From: JADJEI01 sp035328465
Lineage (GTDB): Bacteria; Bacteroidota; Ignavibacteria; Ignavibacteriales; Ignavibacteriaceae
NCBI GenBank assembly: GCA_035328465.1
Contig: DAOLIQ010000005.1
Coordinates: 13,497-77,496, forward strand
Length of the DNA: 64,000 bases
Reading direction: 5' to 3'
Shown here: in pieces, positions 19,209 to 26,616 of the stretch
How positions within the stretch are numbered: the first letter of the stretch is position 1
Layout of the letters: every line of letters starts with the position of its first letter
Notes under the pieces: model-generated
The model's database searches: none
The model's input: the letters and a program-made list of their open reading frames with translations, nothing else
What the model was told of the DNA's origin: nothing
Program-made: the position numbers and the translations under genes

Positions 19209-20507
19209 TTATTTAACTGGGATAGAAAATTGAATACCGGCGCCTTGAGTTAAATTCATTATACCAATTTGACCTCTGTGGCGGTCAATAATACTTTTAC
19301 AGAGGAATAGTCCATACTGAGTTCGCTTTGAGGAGAAGGGTTCTTCAAAAATATTTTTCTTTTCATCCGGGATACCGGGACCGTTATCTGTAACCTCTAC
19401 AAACACAGAATTAAATTTTGAATAAGTTTTAATAACAATAGTCGCATCTTTCTTTGCATCCGCCGAGTTTGAAAACAATTGAACAAGCAGATGCTGGATT
19501 TGTTCAGAGTCATAGTTGCAAAGAGGCAGGGGGTCAAGTTCGGTTTTAAATATGACACGTGTAAATTTTTTCATCGGGGATATATATTTAATCACAGATT
19601 GAATTGTTCTATTCAGATCACCGCTATCCTTATTCAAATTCATAATTGAAGTTTCAAGCAATACCTGGGCGTACTTCTGGATATTACGAATGCTGTCGGT
19701 TGCTACTTTTGATTTTAATTTCAATCTGTCAATCAGTAAAGCTTCTTCGTTATCTTCTTTGAAGCGAGGATTTTTTTGAAGTATTTCAATACTGCGCATC
19801 ATACTTTCATTTTCGAGAAGAGCAAGATGAACAAGCCCTTGCAATGATTGACCAATTTCCGAATCAATACTTGATTTAAGAGCTTTCCTTTCTGCTTGAA
19901 TTAATTGTGAATTGGCTTCCTGCAGAGCATTAAACGCATTTAACTGCCCGGCATAAAGTTGAGCATTCCGGATTGCTGTTGCAGCCTGCCCGGCAAGAAT
20001 TTCAAAAGTATCTGTTATTTCGCGGACGTTAATTTTTTCGAGATGTTTGTTGTCAACATAAATTACCCCTATCTTTTTCTCTTCGGTAATGAGGGGGGAG
20101 CAAAGAATAGTACGAAGGTCAAGACTTAAAATACTTTTGCTGGGATCAAAATTTGTGTCGCTTTGTGCATCTTCAATAAATTTTGACTGCCCTGTATCAA
20201 AAACATTTTTAACAACGGATGTGCTGATATTAAAAAGTTCTTCGGGAAGCGTTTTCCCATTTGAGTCTAAGCCCAACTTGAATTCAAGTTTACCGGTAGA
20301 ATTTTTTAATACAATAAATCCTCTTTCCGATCTGGTAAGCTTGATTGCATTATTTAAAACAAGCTGCAGAACATCTTCAAGAATGAGTGTATGATTAATT
20401 GATTTTACAATATCTAAAATTATCTCTAAGTTTTTTGCTTTTTCAGACGAATCAGAAGAAGCAGAAAGTTCTTCATCGATCTTTTTTTTAAATTCAGAGA
20501 ATTTCAT
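19209..20507 (-). CDS. GAF-domain histidine kinase-like ATPase
   Basis: A 432-residue soluble protein. A GAF domain spans about 25-185 (LTRSERGFIVLKN ... LRTILCSPLI ... IGVIYVDNK), followed by a long helical region and a C-terminal HATPase_c domain (LLVQLFSNSADA, VTDNGPGIPDEKK, QYGLFLCKSIIDRHRGQIGI). The helical region lacks the usual H-E/H-D phosphoacceptor box; the nearest histidine is in LQGLVHLALLENE. It may be an atypical kinase, or may act through the hybrid kinase encoded one base downstream. The coupling of the two genes suggests one signalling complex. GAF domains bind small molecules or cyclic nucleotides; the ligand here cannot be read. Confidence 0.85.
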   Translation of the reverse strand: MKFSEFKKKIDEELSASSDSSEKAKNLEIILDIVKSINHTLILEDVLQLVLNNAIKLTRSERGFIVLKNSTGKLEFKLGLDSNGKTLPEELFNISTSVVKNVFDTGQSKFIEDAQSDTNFDPSKSILSLDLRTILCSPLITEEKKIGVIYVDNKHLEKINVREITDTFEILAGQAATAIRNAQLYAGQLNAFNALQEANSQLIQAERKALKSSIDSEIGQSLQGLVHLALLENESMMRSIEILQKNPRFKEDNEEALLIDRLKLKSKVATDSIRNIQKYAQVLLETSIMNLNKDSGDLNRTIQSVIKYISPMKKFTRVIFKTELDPLPLCNYDSEQIQHLLVQLFSNSADAKKDATIVIKTYSKFNSVFVEVTDNGPGIPDEKKNIFEEPFSSKRTQYGLFLCKSIIDRHRGQIGIMNLTQGAGIQFSIPVK

Positions 20508-20626
20508 TTTTCAGATGTATAGAATTGTTGGGTCAATTAGATATAAACACAGTTCTAAAATAATAATTAAAAATTATTATTAAAAAGGGTTTATTTCTTA
20601 AATCAAAATTAGTTAAAAAGCGGCAG

Positions 20627-23600
20627 TTAATTTTTTAAAATCTTAAATGATAAGAACCACTCCCAATCATCAATATTATCAGACCAGGCTTTTGCAATTC
20701 CTGCAGAGAAAGTAGACTCAAGATTATACCAATGTTTAAAAATAAAATTAAGCTGTCCGCCAATGTCGATCCATTGATCGGACATGGGAGATTTGATCAG
20801 CAGCCCTTGGGTGAACAATGAAAAATCAATGTGGTTGAGGAATTGATGTGCGAAAGATGCATTGGCAAACCGAATAGGCGGAAAATTATTTTCAAACATA
20901 ATTTTCAGAAACTGTTCAGCCACGATGCTGTAAATAGGAACACCGGGAAATCTATAAACTTTTCTGAACTGTTTTACATCTTCGTTTTCTACTTCTCTGT
21001 TTCCAAAGCCGCCGAAGAAATATTGTGCCTGGAAAAGATTTTCATTTATGTAGTGATATCCGGCAGAAACTTTGGAGTGAAATACATTATGCGGGGCGAT
21101 GTATGTCGTGAAATGATCCCACTCCCCATGAACTTCGGCAGCAAAATTTGGATTGTTCGGATCGGAACCAAACGCCATAATAGTAAAATTAAATTCGTTG
21201 CCAAATTCAAAATCAGCGCTTCCTATACTTCTTCGTAAATTTTTAATGTTCAGATTAGTCTGTGCAACTGCAAAATCCGGTTCGGTGACTCTGACCTGAT
21301 TATCATTAATAAATTCAGTGTTTGTATAAAGGGCAAGTTCGGAGTTTTGTTTAATTTTCATCGGGTTGTCAAACAGCCAATAATTAGCATAACCAAGTCT
21401 AAATTTAGTACCTATTGTCGCTCGTTTTCTTTCATTAAAAAGATCATAAAAATCTGTTGCATTGTGATCAATAGCAAGAGTAATTCTTTGTTTATAATCA
21501 TACTTTAATCGAAGATGAAAACTTGGAGCTGCAATTTGCTCGTTAAAAGGGGAGTAGCCAGTTTCAAAAGTTAAATCGTGGATTAATAAAGGATCTGCTA
21601 TTCTTAAGTATAATCCAAGCACTTTCTTTTTTTGAAATCCTGAAATAACTGGGATAAATGTATTAATTGAAAGATTGTCAAGTGCACTATAAGATTGCTC
21701 ATTAGTAAACCGTGATTGATCAATAACTACATCCGAAGGACGGAGTACCCAATCAAAAAGTTTTGATTCGTTGTTAAGAATATTTTGACCAAAATAATTT
21801 ATAGCTGGGAGCTTTAGCGCTGCAGAATTTTTTAAAATTACGGGTGTAAAACCTGCAGCAGAAAATTCAAACGCGAATATTGAATCAGCATTGATTTCAA
21901 TCGGTTTGAATAATCCTTTCAAAGTATTAGAAAGAGGAGTTATTCGAGAAATAGACCGGTCAAATTTATAAATATTAGAAACTCCATTCGTGAAAGCATT
22001 CCAATAAATAGAATTATCGTCCCAGCTCCAGGATGGATTTTCAGGAGAACCGTTCTCGCTGATTATCTGATAATGAAGCTGTCCGGATTTCAAGATTTCT
22101 TCGCAGGATGCTGCTGTAAGTAGCTGCTGCCCATTTGCTTTATGAATCACTGCTGATAAAAATTTTCCATCGTGGCTAACTGCAAGTTGTAAAATATCAT
22201 CCCCGGAGTCCATCAACACTAACGGCACCATTTCGGAATATGGAAACGGGGAAAACATCAGAAATGTTTTACCATCATTATGCTGAACACCCCAAAGATC
22301 GTGTGTAGTCGGCGAAACAGTTATTTGCCCCACCCTATAATCTTCAAACAGTAATTTTTTATCATAAGTTTTTGTATCAATTACCCAGATATCTCTGTAA
22401 AGCAAATTGTTGTTTGTCGTATAAAACAGAAATCCGTTAGATGGGTCATAAGCGGTTGATGAAACTTGCAGCATACTTGGGGTGGGCAGCGAAGCAATTT
22501 CTTTAGTACTTCTGCTTTGGATATTGAAGCTTAAAATTCCAGCTAAATGATGAGAGTTATGATTTCCCCAAAATAGCATTTTTGTAATCGGATCATAATG
22601 TGGTTGAGTAACCCAACCGAATGATTTTTGTGATAGATAGTAAAGTTGTGTGACGGCTGCGGATTTTAGAGAAGCTATATTTTCTTTTTGAAATTTTATT
22701 TCATCGCTAATGAATTTATCCCATTCATCTAACATTTCAGTTCCGAATACATCTTCAAATTTGGATTCAAAGTTTGAATAAAATGAACCCGGCGCAGTCT
22801 TATACCATTCAATTATTTTAGCAGAGCCAAATTTATAAGCAAGGTGAGCAATGAACCTCGCACCATAGGTGTAAAATATTGATTCAACAAGAATTGAATT
22901 GTGGCTTGTCAAAGCCTCTAATTCTATTGGTCCGGGAAATCCAATGCTATCAACAACAAGTGAACGGAAATACATTTCGTCAAAGTTCCCTAAAATTCTT
23001 CCGTAGCCGCCAGAAAGCCATGTTTCCATGAATACTGCAATTGCTTCCTGATGCCAGCGGGGGGTGTATCTGTTGTAGCTTGTTAATAAACTGTAAAAAA
23101 CTGTCAAAGGCTGGGCTTGTTCGGGCGAAACTTTTCCAAAAATACTTCGCAGATTTTTTTCAAAATTTCCAGATTGCTCGTTAACAATAACATGCAAAAG
23201 TTCGTGGCTGATCGTCCATTGAAACTTCTCATTGTGCGGAACCATTTCATAACCAGGTTCAAATGGCTCAATTTCCAATCGAATAAAATTATGAGGAACA
23301 GTTGAAGTAGCACCGAAACCGTAATCACTTGCATCGTAAGTGTTGATGATAATTTTTTCGGTTGGAGAGAAGTCAAAAATATTAGATAGTACTTTAAGTG
23401 CATTTTCAGCATCACTTAAAATTCCATTTACCAGGTATGAGTGATCTTCACGATAAATAATTTTAAAATTATCACTCTCTTTTGACAACCAATCGGTTTC
23501 ACTTCTAGAACTTATTTTTATGATTAGTTCTTTGTCCTTAAAGTTTTTTAATGCCTGAATCTTTAAAGAATCCTCAGTGAGGTTAAACTTAATTGCCAAA

Positions 23601-24301
23601 ACCGAGTTTTGTTGAAACGTTTCAATCCGATTAACCAAACCTGTTGAAGAATCGCTTCCAAATTCCGGACTTAAAAAAGTATCTTTTAAGTAAATAGAAA
23701 ATGCACTCTTCCAGAGAAAATTATCTAAACGGGGAAGTTTCTCACTAAAATTTAGTCTAATGGTAGTAATTTCTTCTGAAGATTCTATCATGATTTTATT
23801 AAGCTGAATTTTTTCCTCTGCGTAATCTTTTACATCATTTAGTAAGATTAACTCATCTTCTCCGGGCGGTTCATTCAAAACTATTATTCGATTAGGATTT
23901 TCTCTTACAATTTTTTTGTTTAATGCCTTTCTAAAAATTGGCAGCGAATAGTTTAGTGGAATTAGCAAATCATTTGCAATTGGTATTGTAGAAGTCGGAA
24001 ACTGATATGTCTCTTCCTTCCCCGTAGCTTTATTCAATAATATCAAGTACGGATTTTTAGCAGTCAACGATAGAACATAATCAGGGAAATATACTTTTAT
24101 CTTTTGATTACCCGATTCAATGATATTTTTTAGACCAAGCAAATTTGAGAATTGCTGCAGAGGGATGTAATCAACACCATTTTGGGTGATAACTTTGATT
24201 AAATCGGTACGATTACTTTGGATTAATGTAAAGTTTGATAACTCCTGTGCAAACAGAGAAGAACCAAAAATAATTATGAAGAAAAATTTGTAAATATTCA
24301 T
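20627..24301 (-). CDS. Exported metalloprotease-like/beta-propeller/outer-membrane barrel protein
   Basis: A 1224-residue exported protein. The chosen ATG at 24301 places the signal peptide (MNIYKFFFIIIFGSSLFAQ) at the N-terminus; an upstream in-frame start would bury it. Residues about 20-130 resemble a copper-amine-oxidase-type N-terminal domain. A gluzincin (peptidase MA-like) domain follows with HELLH near residue 365 and the third-ligand helix WHQEAIAVFMETW. A TolB/WD40-like propeller (about 560-860) comes next, and the C-terminal third is rich in alternating beta strands with aromatic ends, as in an outer-membrane barrel. All zinc-site residues are present, so proteolysis at the outer membrane is plausible. 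It lies downstream of a terminator, separate from the repeat-protein gene. Confidence 0.8.
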   Translation of the reverse strand: MNIYKFFFIIIFGSSLFAQELSNFTLIQSNRTDLIKVITQNGVDYIPLQQFSNLLGLKNIIESGNQKIKVYFPDYVLSLTAKNPYLILLNKATGKEETYQFPTSTIPIANDLLIPLNYSLPIFRKALNKKIVRENPNRIIVLNEPPGEDELILLNDVKDYAEEKIQLNKIMIESSEEITTIRLNFSEKLPRLDNFLWKSAFSIYLKDTFLSPEFGSDSSTGLVNRIETFQQNSVLAIKFNLTEDSLKIQALKNFKDKELIIKISSRSETDWLSKESDNFKIIYREDHSYLVNGILSDAENALKVLSNIFDFSPTEKIIINTYDASDYGFGATSTVPHNFIRLEIEPFEPGYEMVPHNEKFQWTISHELLHVIVNEQSGNFEKNLRSIFGKVSPEQAQPLTVFYSLLTSYNRYTPRWHQEAIAVFMETWLSGGYGRILGNFDEMYFRSLVVDSIGFPGPIELEALTSHNSILVESIFYTYGARFIAHLAYKFGSAKIIEWYKTAPGSFYSNFESKFEDVFGTEMLDEWDKFISDEIKFQKENIASLKSAAVTQLYYLSQKSFGWVTQPHYDPITKMLFWGNHNSHHLAGILSFNIQSRSTKEIASLPTPSMLQVSSTAYDPSNGFLFYTTNNNLLYRDIWVIDTKTYDKKLLFEDYRVGQITVSPTTHDLWGVQHNDGKTFLMFSPFPYSEMVPLVLMDSGDDILQLAVSHDGKFLSAVIHKANGQQLLTAASCEEILKSGQLHYQIISENGSPENPSWSWDDNSIYWNAFTNGVSNIYKFDRSISRITPLSNTLKGLFKPIEINADSIFAFEFSAAGFTPVILKNSAALKLPAINYFGQNILNNESKLFDWVLRPSDVVIDQSRFTNEQSYSALDNLSINTFIPVISGFQKKKVLGLYLRIADPLLIHDLTFETGYSPFNEQIAAPSFHLRLKYDYKQRITLAIDHNATDFYDLFNERKRATIGTKFRLGYANYWLFDNPMKIKQNSELALYTNTEFINDNQVRVTEPDFAVAQTNLNIKNLRRSIGSADFEFGNEFNFTIMAFGSDPNNPNFAAEVHGEWDHFTTYIAPHNVFHSKVSAGYHYINENLFQAQYFFGGFGNREVENEDVKQFRKVYRFPGVPIYSIVAEQFLKIMFENNFPPIRFANASFAHQFLNHIDFSLFTQGLLIKSPMSDQWIDIGGQLNFIFKHWYNLESTFSAGIAKAWSDNIDDWEWFLSFKILKN

Positions 24302-24390
24302 TTTTGTAATAAAAATATTATTCCAATACTTAAAATCACGAAGCAAAAATAAGAATTAACGGTAACAAAATTCTGATAAGATTTTTTCAT

Positions 24391-24426
24391 GAAAATAAAA
24401 AAGCCTTCAAAATTAATTGAAGGCTT
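24391..24426 (-). terminator. Rho-independent terminator after the repeat-protein gene
   Basis: On the minus strand AAGCCTTCAA pairs perfectly with TTGAAGGCTT around a 6-base loop and is followed by TTTTATTTT. It sits about 35 bases after the stop of the 16-residue-repeat gene and ends that transcript before the protease/barrel gene. Confidence 0.88.
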
Positions 24427-24459
24427 CTTATAGAAGATCTACAAGGGAGAATCGCTGGG

Positions 24460-24774
24460 TTATTTCAACCAACCATAGCGGCTGCCTAATTCGTCAATCT
24501 GAGAATTAGATTTCAACCAACCATAGCGGCTGCCCAATTCGTCAATCTGAGAANNNNNNNNNNNNNNNNNNNNNNNNNNNNNNNNNNNNNNNNNNNNNNN
24601 NNNNNNNNNNNNNNNNNNNNNNNNNNNNNNNNNNNNNNNNNNNNNNNNNNNNNCGCTGCCCAATTCATCAACCTGAGAATTAGATTTCAACCAACCATAG
24701 CGGCTGCCCAATTCGTCAATCTGAGAATTAGATTTCAACCAACCATAGCGGCTGCCGAGCTCTTCTAACTGAGC
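24460..24774 (-). repeat. 48-bp tandem repeat inside the exported repeat protein
   Basis: The 48-bp units read 24774-24727, 24726-24679, 24678 to the gap, 24552-24505 and 24504-24460. Units differ by only a few bases (for example an I-to-V change before the gap and an A/L-E variant in the first unit). True copy number is unknown because the N block falls inside the array. Confidence 0.9.
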
Positions 24775-24975
24775 GTTAGAACGATTCTCGAGAACTGGAA
24801 TAACCAATTCTTCCCCTCGTAACACAGAGATATCTGTGTTTTGAACCGTAGAATTAACTGTGACTTCTGTATTAACACGGAAGCGAACAGCTTGTTCTAC
24901 ATTCTCAGAAACTTGTGCGTAACCAGCAATTACTACACAGCTCAAAAGAACGAAAGTTAGAGTTAGTTTGCGCAT
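24460..24975 (-). CDS. Small exported protein built of 16-residue tandem repeats (contains assembly gap)
   Basis: Begins MRKLTLTFVLLSCVVIAGYAQ, a typical Sec signal peptide; the ATG at 24975 has AGGTG just upstream, and a GTG 9 bases earlier is less likely. About 55 residues of unrecognised mature sequence (VSENVEQAVRFRV ... LVIPVLENRSN) precede copies of the unit SQIDELGSRYGWLKSN. Two full copies and a partial third are visible before a 100-N gap, and two after it; the last copy ends at WLK, directly followed by the stop. The copies are almost identical at DNA level, so expansion is recent or homogenised. No known domain is recognised. It lies downstream of the sigma54-type activator gene with its own promoter region and terminator. 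A structural surface repeat and a multi-copy peptide precursor are both possible. Confidence 0.8.
   Translation of the reverse strand: MRKLTLTFVLLSCVVIAGYAQVSENVEQAVRFRVNTEVTVNSTVQNTDISVLRGEELVIPVLENRSNAQLEELGSRYGWLKSNSQIDELGSRYGWLKSNSQVDELGSXXXXXXXXXXXXXXXXXXXXXXXXXXXXXXXXXXSQIDELGSRYGWLKSNSQIDELGSRYGWLK
24554..24653. other. Assembly gap of 100 N
   Basis: Exactly 100 undetermined bases inside the 48-bp repeat array. The round size shows a placeholder, and a short-read assembly would be expected to break in such a repeat. The reading frame across it is not meaningful. Confidence 0.97.
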
Positions 24976-25001
24976 AACATGCACCTATTTGTGATTAAAT
25001 G

Positions 25002-25020
25002 ACACTTAAGTGTTATAACA
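25002..25020. promoter_or_regulatory. Overlapping palindromes in the leader of the repeat-protein gene
   Basis: ACACTTAAGTGT (25002-25013) is a perfect 12-bp palindrome, overlapped by TGTTATAACA (25011-25020), a perfect 10-bp palindrome. They lie 27-45 bases upstream of the ATG at 24975. A shorter CCACT/AGTGG inverted repeat lies just upstream (near 25025-25042). They may be operator sites or mRNA structure. Confidence 0.4.
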
Positions 25021-25069
25021 ATCACCACTATTTAACAAGTGGAAATAGTTAAGCTTAGGCGTTATTTAG

Positions 25070-25085
25070 AACAATGAATATGCCA
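25070..25085 (-). promoter_or_regulatory. Candidate sigma54 (-24/-12) promoter of the repeat-protein gene
   Basis: On the minus strand TGGCAT-ATTCA-TTGTT matches the sigma54 consensus TGGCAC-N5-TTGCW with exact GG-N10-GC-type spacing; the last position of the -12 pair is T instead of C. It lies 95-110 bases upstream of the ATG at 24975, between the gene for a sigma54-type activator and the repeat-protein gene. A match with one key mismatch is suggestive, not proof. Confidence 0.45.
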
Positions 25086-25239
25086 TTATTGATGTTTCTA
25101 ATTTATATGTTAAAAGTAAGAATAGATTTTGGGGTCGGTATTTTTTACTTGGTTGCCAAATCAAAAATATTGAATTGTAAAGATATATTACAATTAATAA
25201 TGTTGAAAATGTGTGGATAAGAGAATTGAAATAATAAAA

Positions 25240-26616
25240 CTACTTAAATAATCCATCTAATCGAGGACGAGAAATACCAAGAAATTTAGCAGCCCGGGAC
25301 TTATTGCCATTAGTCTTTTTCAATACTTCCTCGGCAAAAATTTTATTTAGTTTCTTCAAATCTACTGCAGTAAAATTTAAGTCGAGTCGAATAATTTGTT
25401 TTGGAATTTGTTCGTCTCTATTTGAATTGGAGATATTAACCGAGATACTGTTTAATAAATTTTGAAAATCACTCATAGTTAACTTATTACTATCACAGAG
25501 TAAAACAGCTCTCTCAATTGAGTTTTTTAATTCGCGAACATTTCCGGGCCATTGATAAGCAGTTAAGAATTGTCTGGTTTCCAGGTCAATTTTTTGAATT
25601 CGTTTTCCAAATTGTTTGCTAAATAATTTTAAATAATAATTGGCGATAGTAATAATATCCCCAACTCTTTCTCGAAGAGGGGGTATTTCAATTGCAACAA
25701 CATTGAGGCGATGATACAAGTCTCTTCTGAAAAGATTTTTGTCAACCATTCCTTCTAAATCACGATTAGTTGCTGAGATAATTCTTGCATGAATTGGTAT
25801 ATCCTTCGTTCCCCCTAATCGTCGGATTATTTTCTTTTCTATTGTACGTAAAAGTTTTGATTGCATTGTATAGCTTAAATCGCCAATCTCATCTAAAAAT
25901 AAAGTGCCCTTCCCTGCAAGTTCAAATAATCCATATTTTCTTACGCGGGCATTGGTGAATGCTCCTGGCTCGTATCCGAAAAGTTCTGACTCTAATAAAT
26001 TTTCCGGGATGGAAGTACAAACTATATCAATGAATGGAAAGCTGCCTAATTTACTTTCATTATGAATTGCACGTGCTAAAAGTCCTTTGCCGACACCTGT
26101 CTCGCCTAAGATCAGAATATTTGAAGTACTTTTCTCGGCAACTCTGCTGCTTAGAGAAATAGTTCTTTTCATAATTTCAGAATTTCCGATCATCGACTGA
26201 AATGAGTGCTCACTTAATCCAAACCCCCTGTGAAATCTATCTTCAGTTAAATATGAATTATTTGAAATTATCTCTTTTAAATAGTCAGTAAATTTGTAAA
26301 GCTCATAGGGAAGTAAATAAATTGAATGGAAACCCAGCTTAATCAAGGAGCTGATGACTAAGGCACTGGCAGTTGATGAGCATAAAATAATTTTGTTAGT
26401 GATAGTGTTTTTAATCTTTAGCAGGTTTCTCAATAAAGTTGATTCTGTCGAAGAAATATTAAAGATGAGTATATCGTTTGCCTCCGGCATTAGTGCACCC
26501 GGAGCAGATGTTATCAGCTCAACGCCTGGCAAAGATACTTGCATGATCGCTGACCTCACAGATGAGTAATCATCAGTATCGGAAAATATTTTAATCTTTA
26601 CTTCTTTATCCGCCAT
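25240..26616 (-). CDS. Sigma54-dependent transcriptional activator with degenerate receiver
   Basis: A 458-residue enhancer-binding protein. Residues 1-120 resemble a response-regulator receiver, but the phosphoacceptor position is N53 (LIFNISS) and the conserved K is replaced (YLLPYE), so Asp phosphorylation is unlikely. The AAA+ domain has Walker A GETGVGKG (171-178), Walker B LFLDE (239-243) and an arginine-finger region (FRRDLYHRLN). The sigma54-contact loop reads GAFTNA (218-223) instead of GAFTGA. The C-terminus is a Fis-type helix-turn-helix (NGNKSRAAKFLGISRPRL). Its start overlaps the end of the kinase gene by 11 bases, so the two are translationally coupled. The likely target is the exported-repeat gene directly downstream and possibly others. 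Confidence 0.9.
   Translation of the reverse strand: MADKEVKIKIFSDTDDYSSVRSAIMQVSLPGVELITSAPGALMPEANDILIFNISSTESTLLRNLLKIKNTITNKIILCSSTASALVISSLIKLGFHSIYLLPYELYKFTDYLKEIISNNSYLTEDRFHRGFGLSEHSFQSMIGNSEIMKRTISLSSRVAEKSTSNILILGETGVGKGLLARAIHNESKLGSFPFIDIVCTSIPENLLESELFGYEPGAFTNARVRKYGLFELAGKGTLFLDEIGDLSYTMQSKLLRTIEKKIIRRLGGTKDIPIHARIISATNRDLEGMVDKNLFRRDLYHRLNVVAIEIPPLRERVGDIITIANYYLKLFSKQFGKRIQKIDLETRQFLTAYQWPGNVRELKNSIERAVLLCDSNKLTMSDFQNLLNSISVNISNSNRDEQIPKQIIRLDLNFTAVDLKKLNKIFAEEVLKKTNGNKSRAAKFLGISRPRLDGLFK

Noticed and set aside
24985..25239. Riboswitch or tRNA in the gap before the repeat-protein gene
   Set aside because: Only a promoter-like element and palindromes are visible; no cloverleaf or known aptamer core was found.
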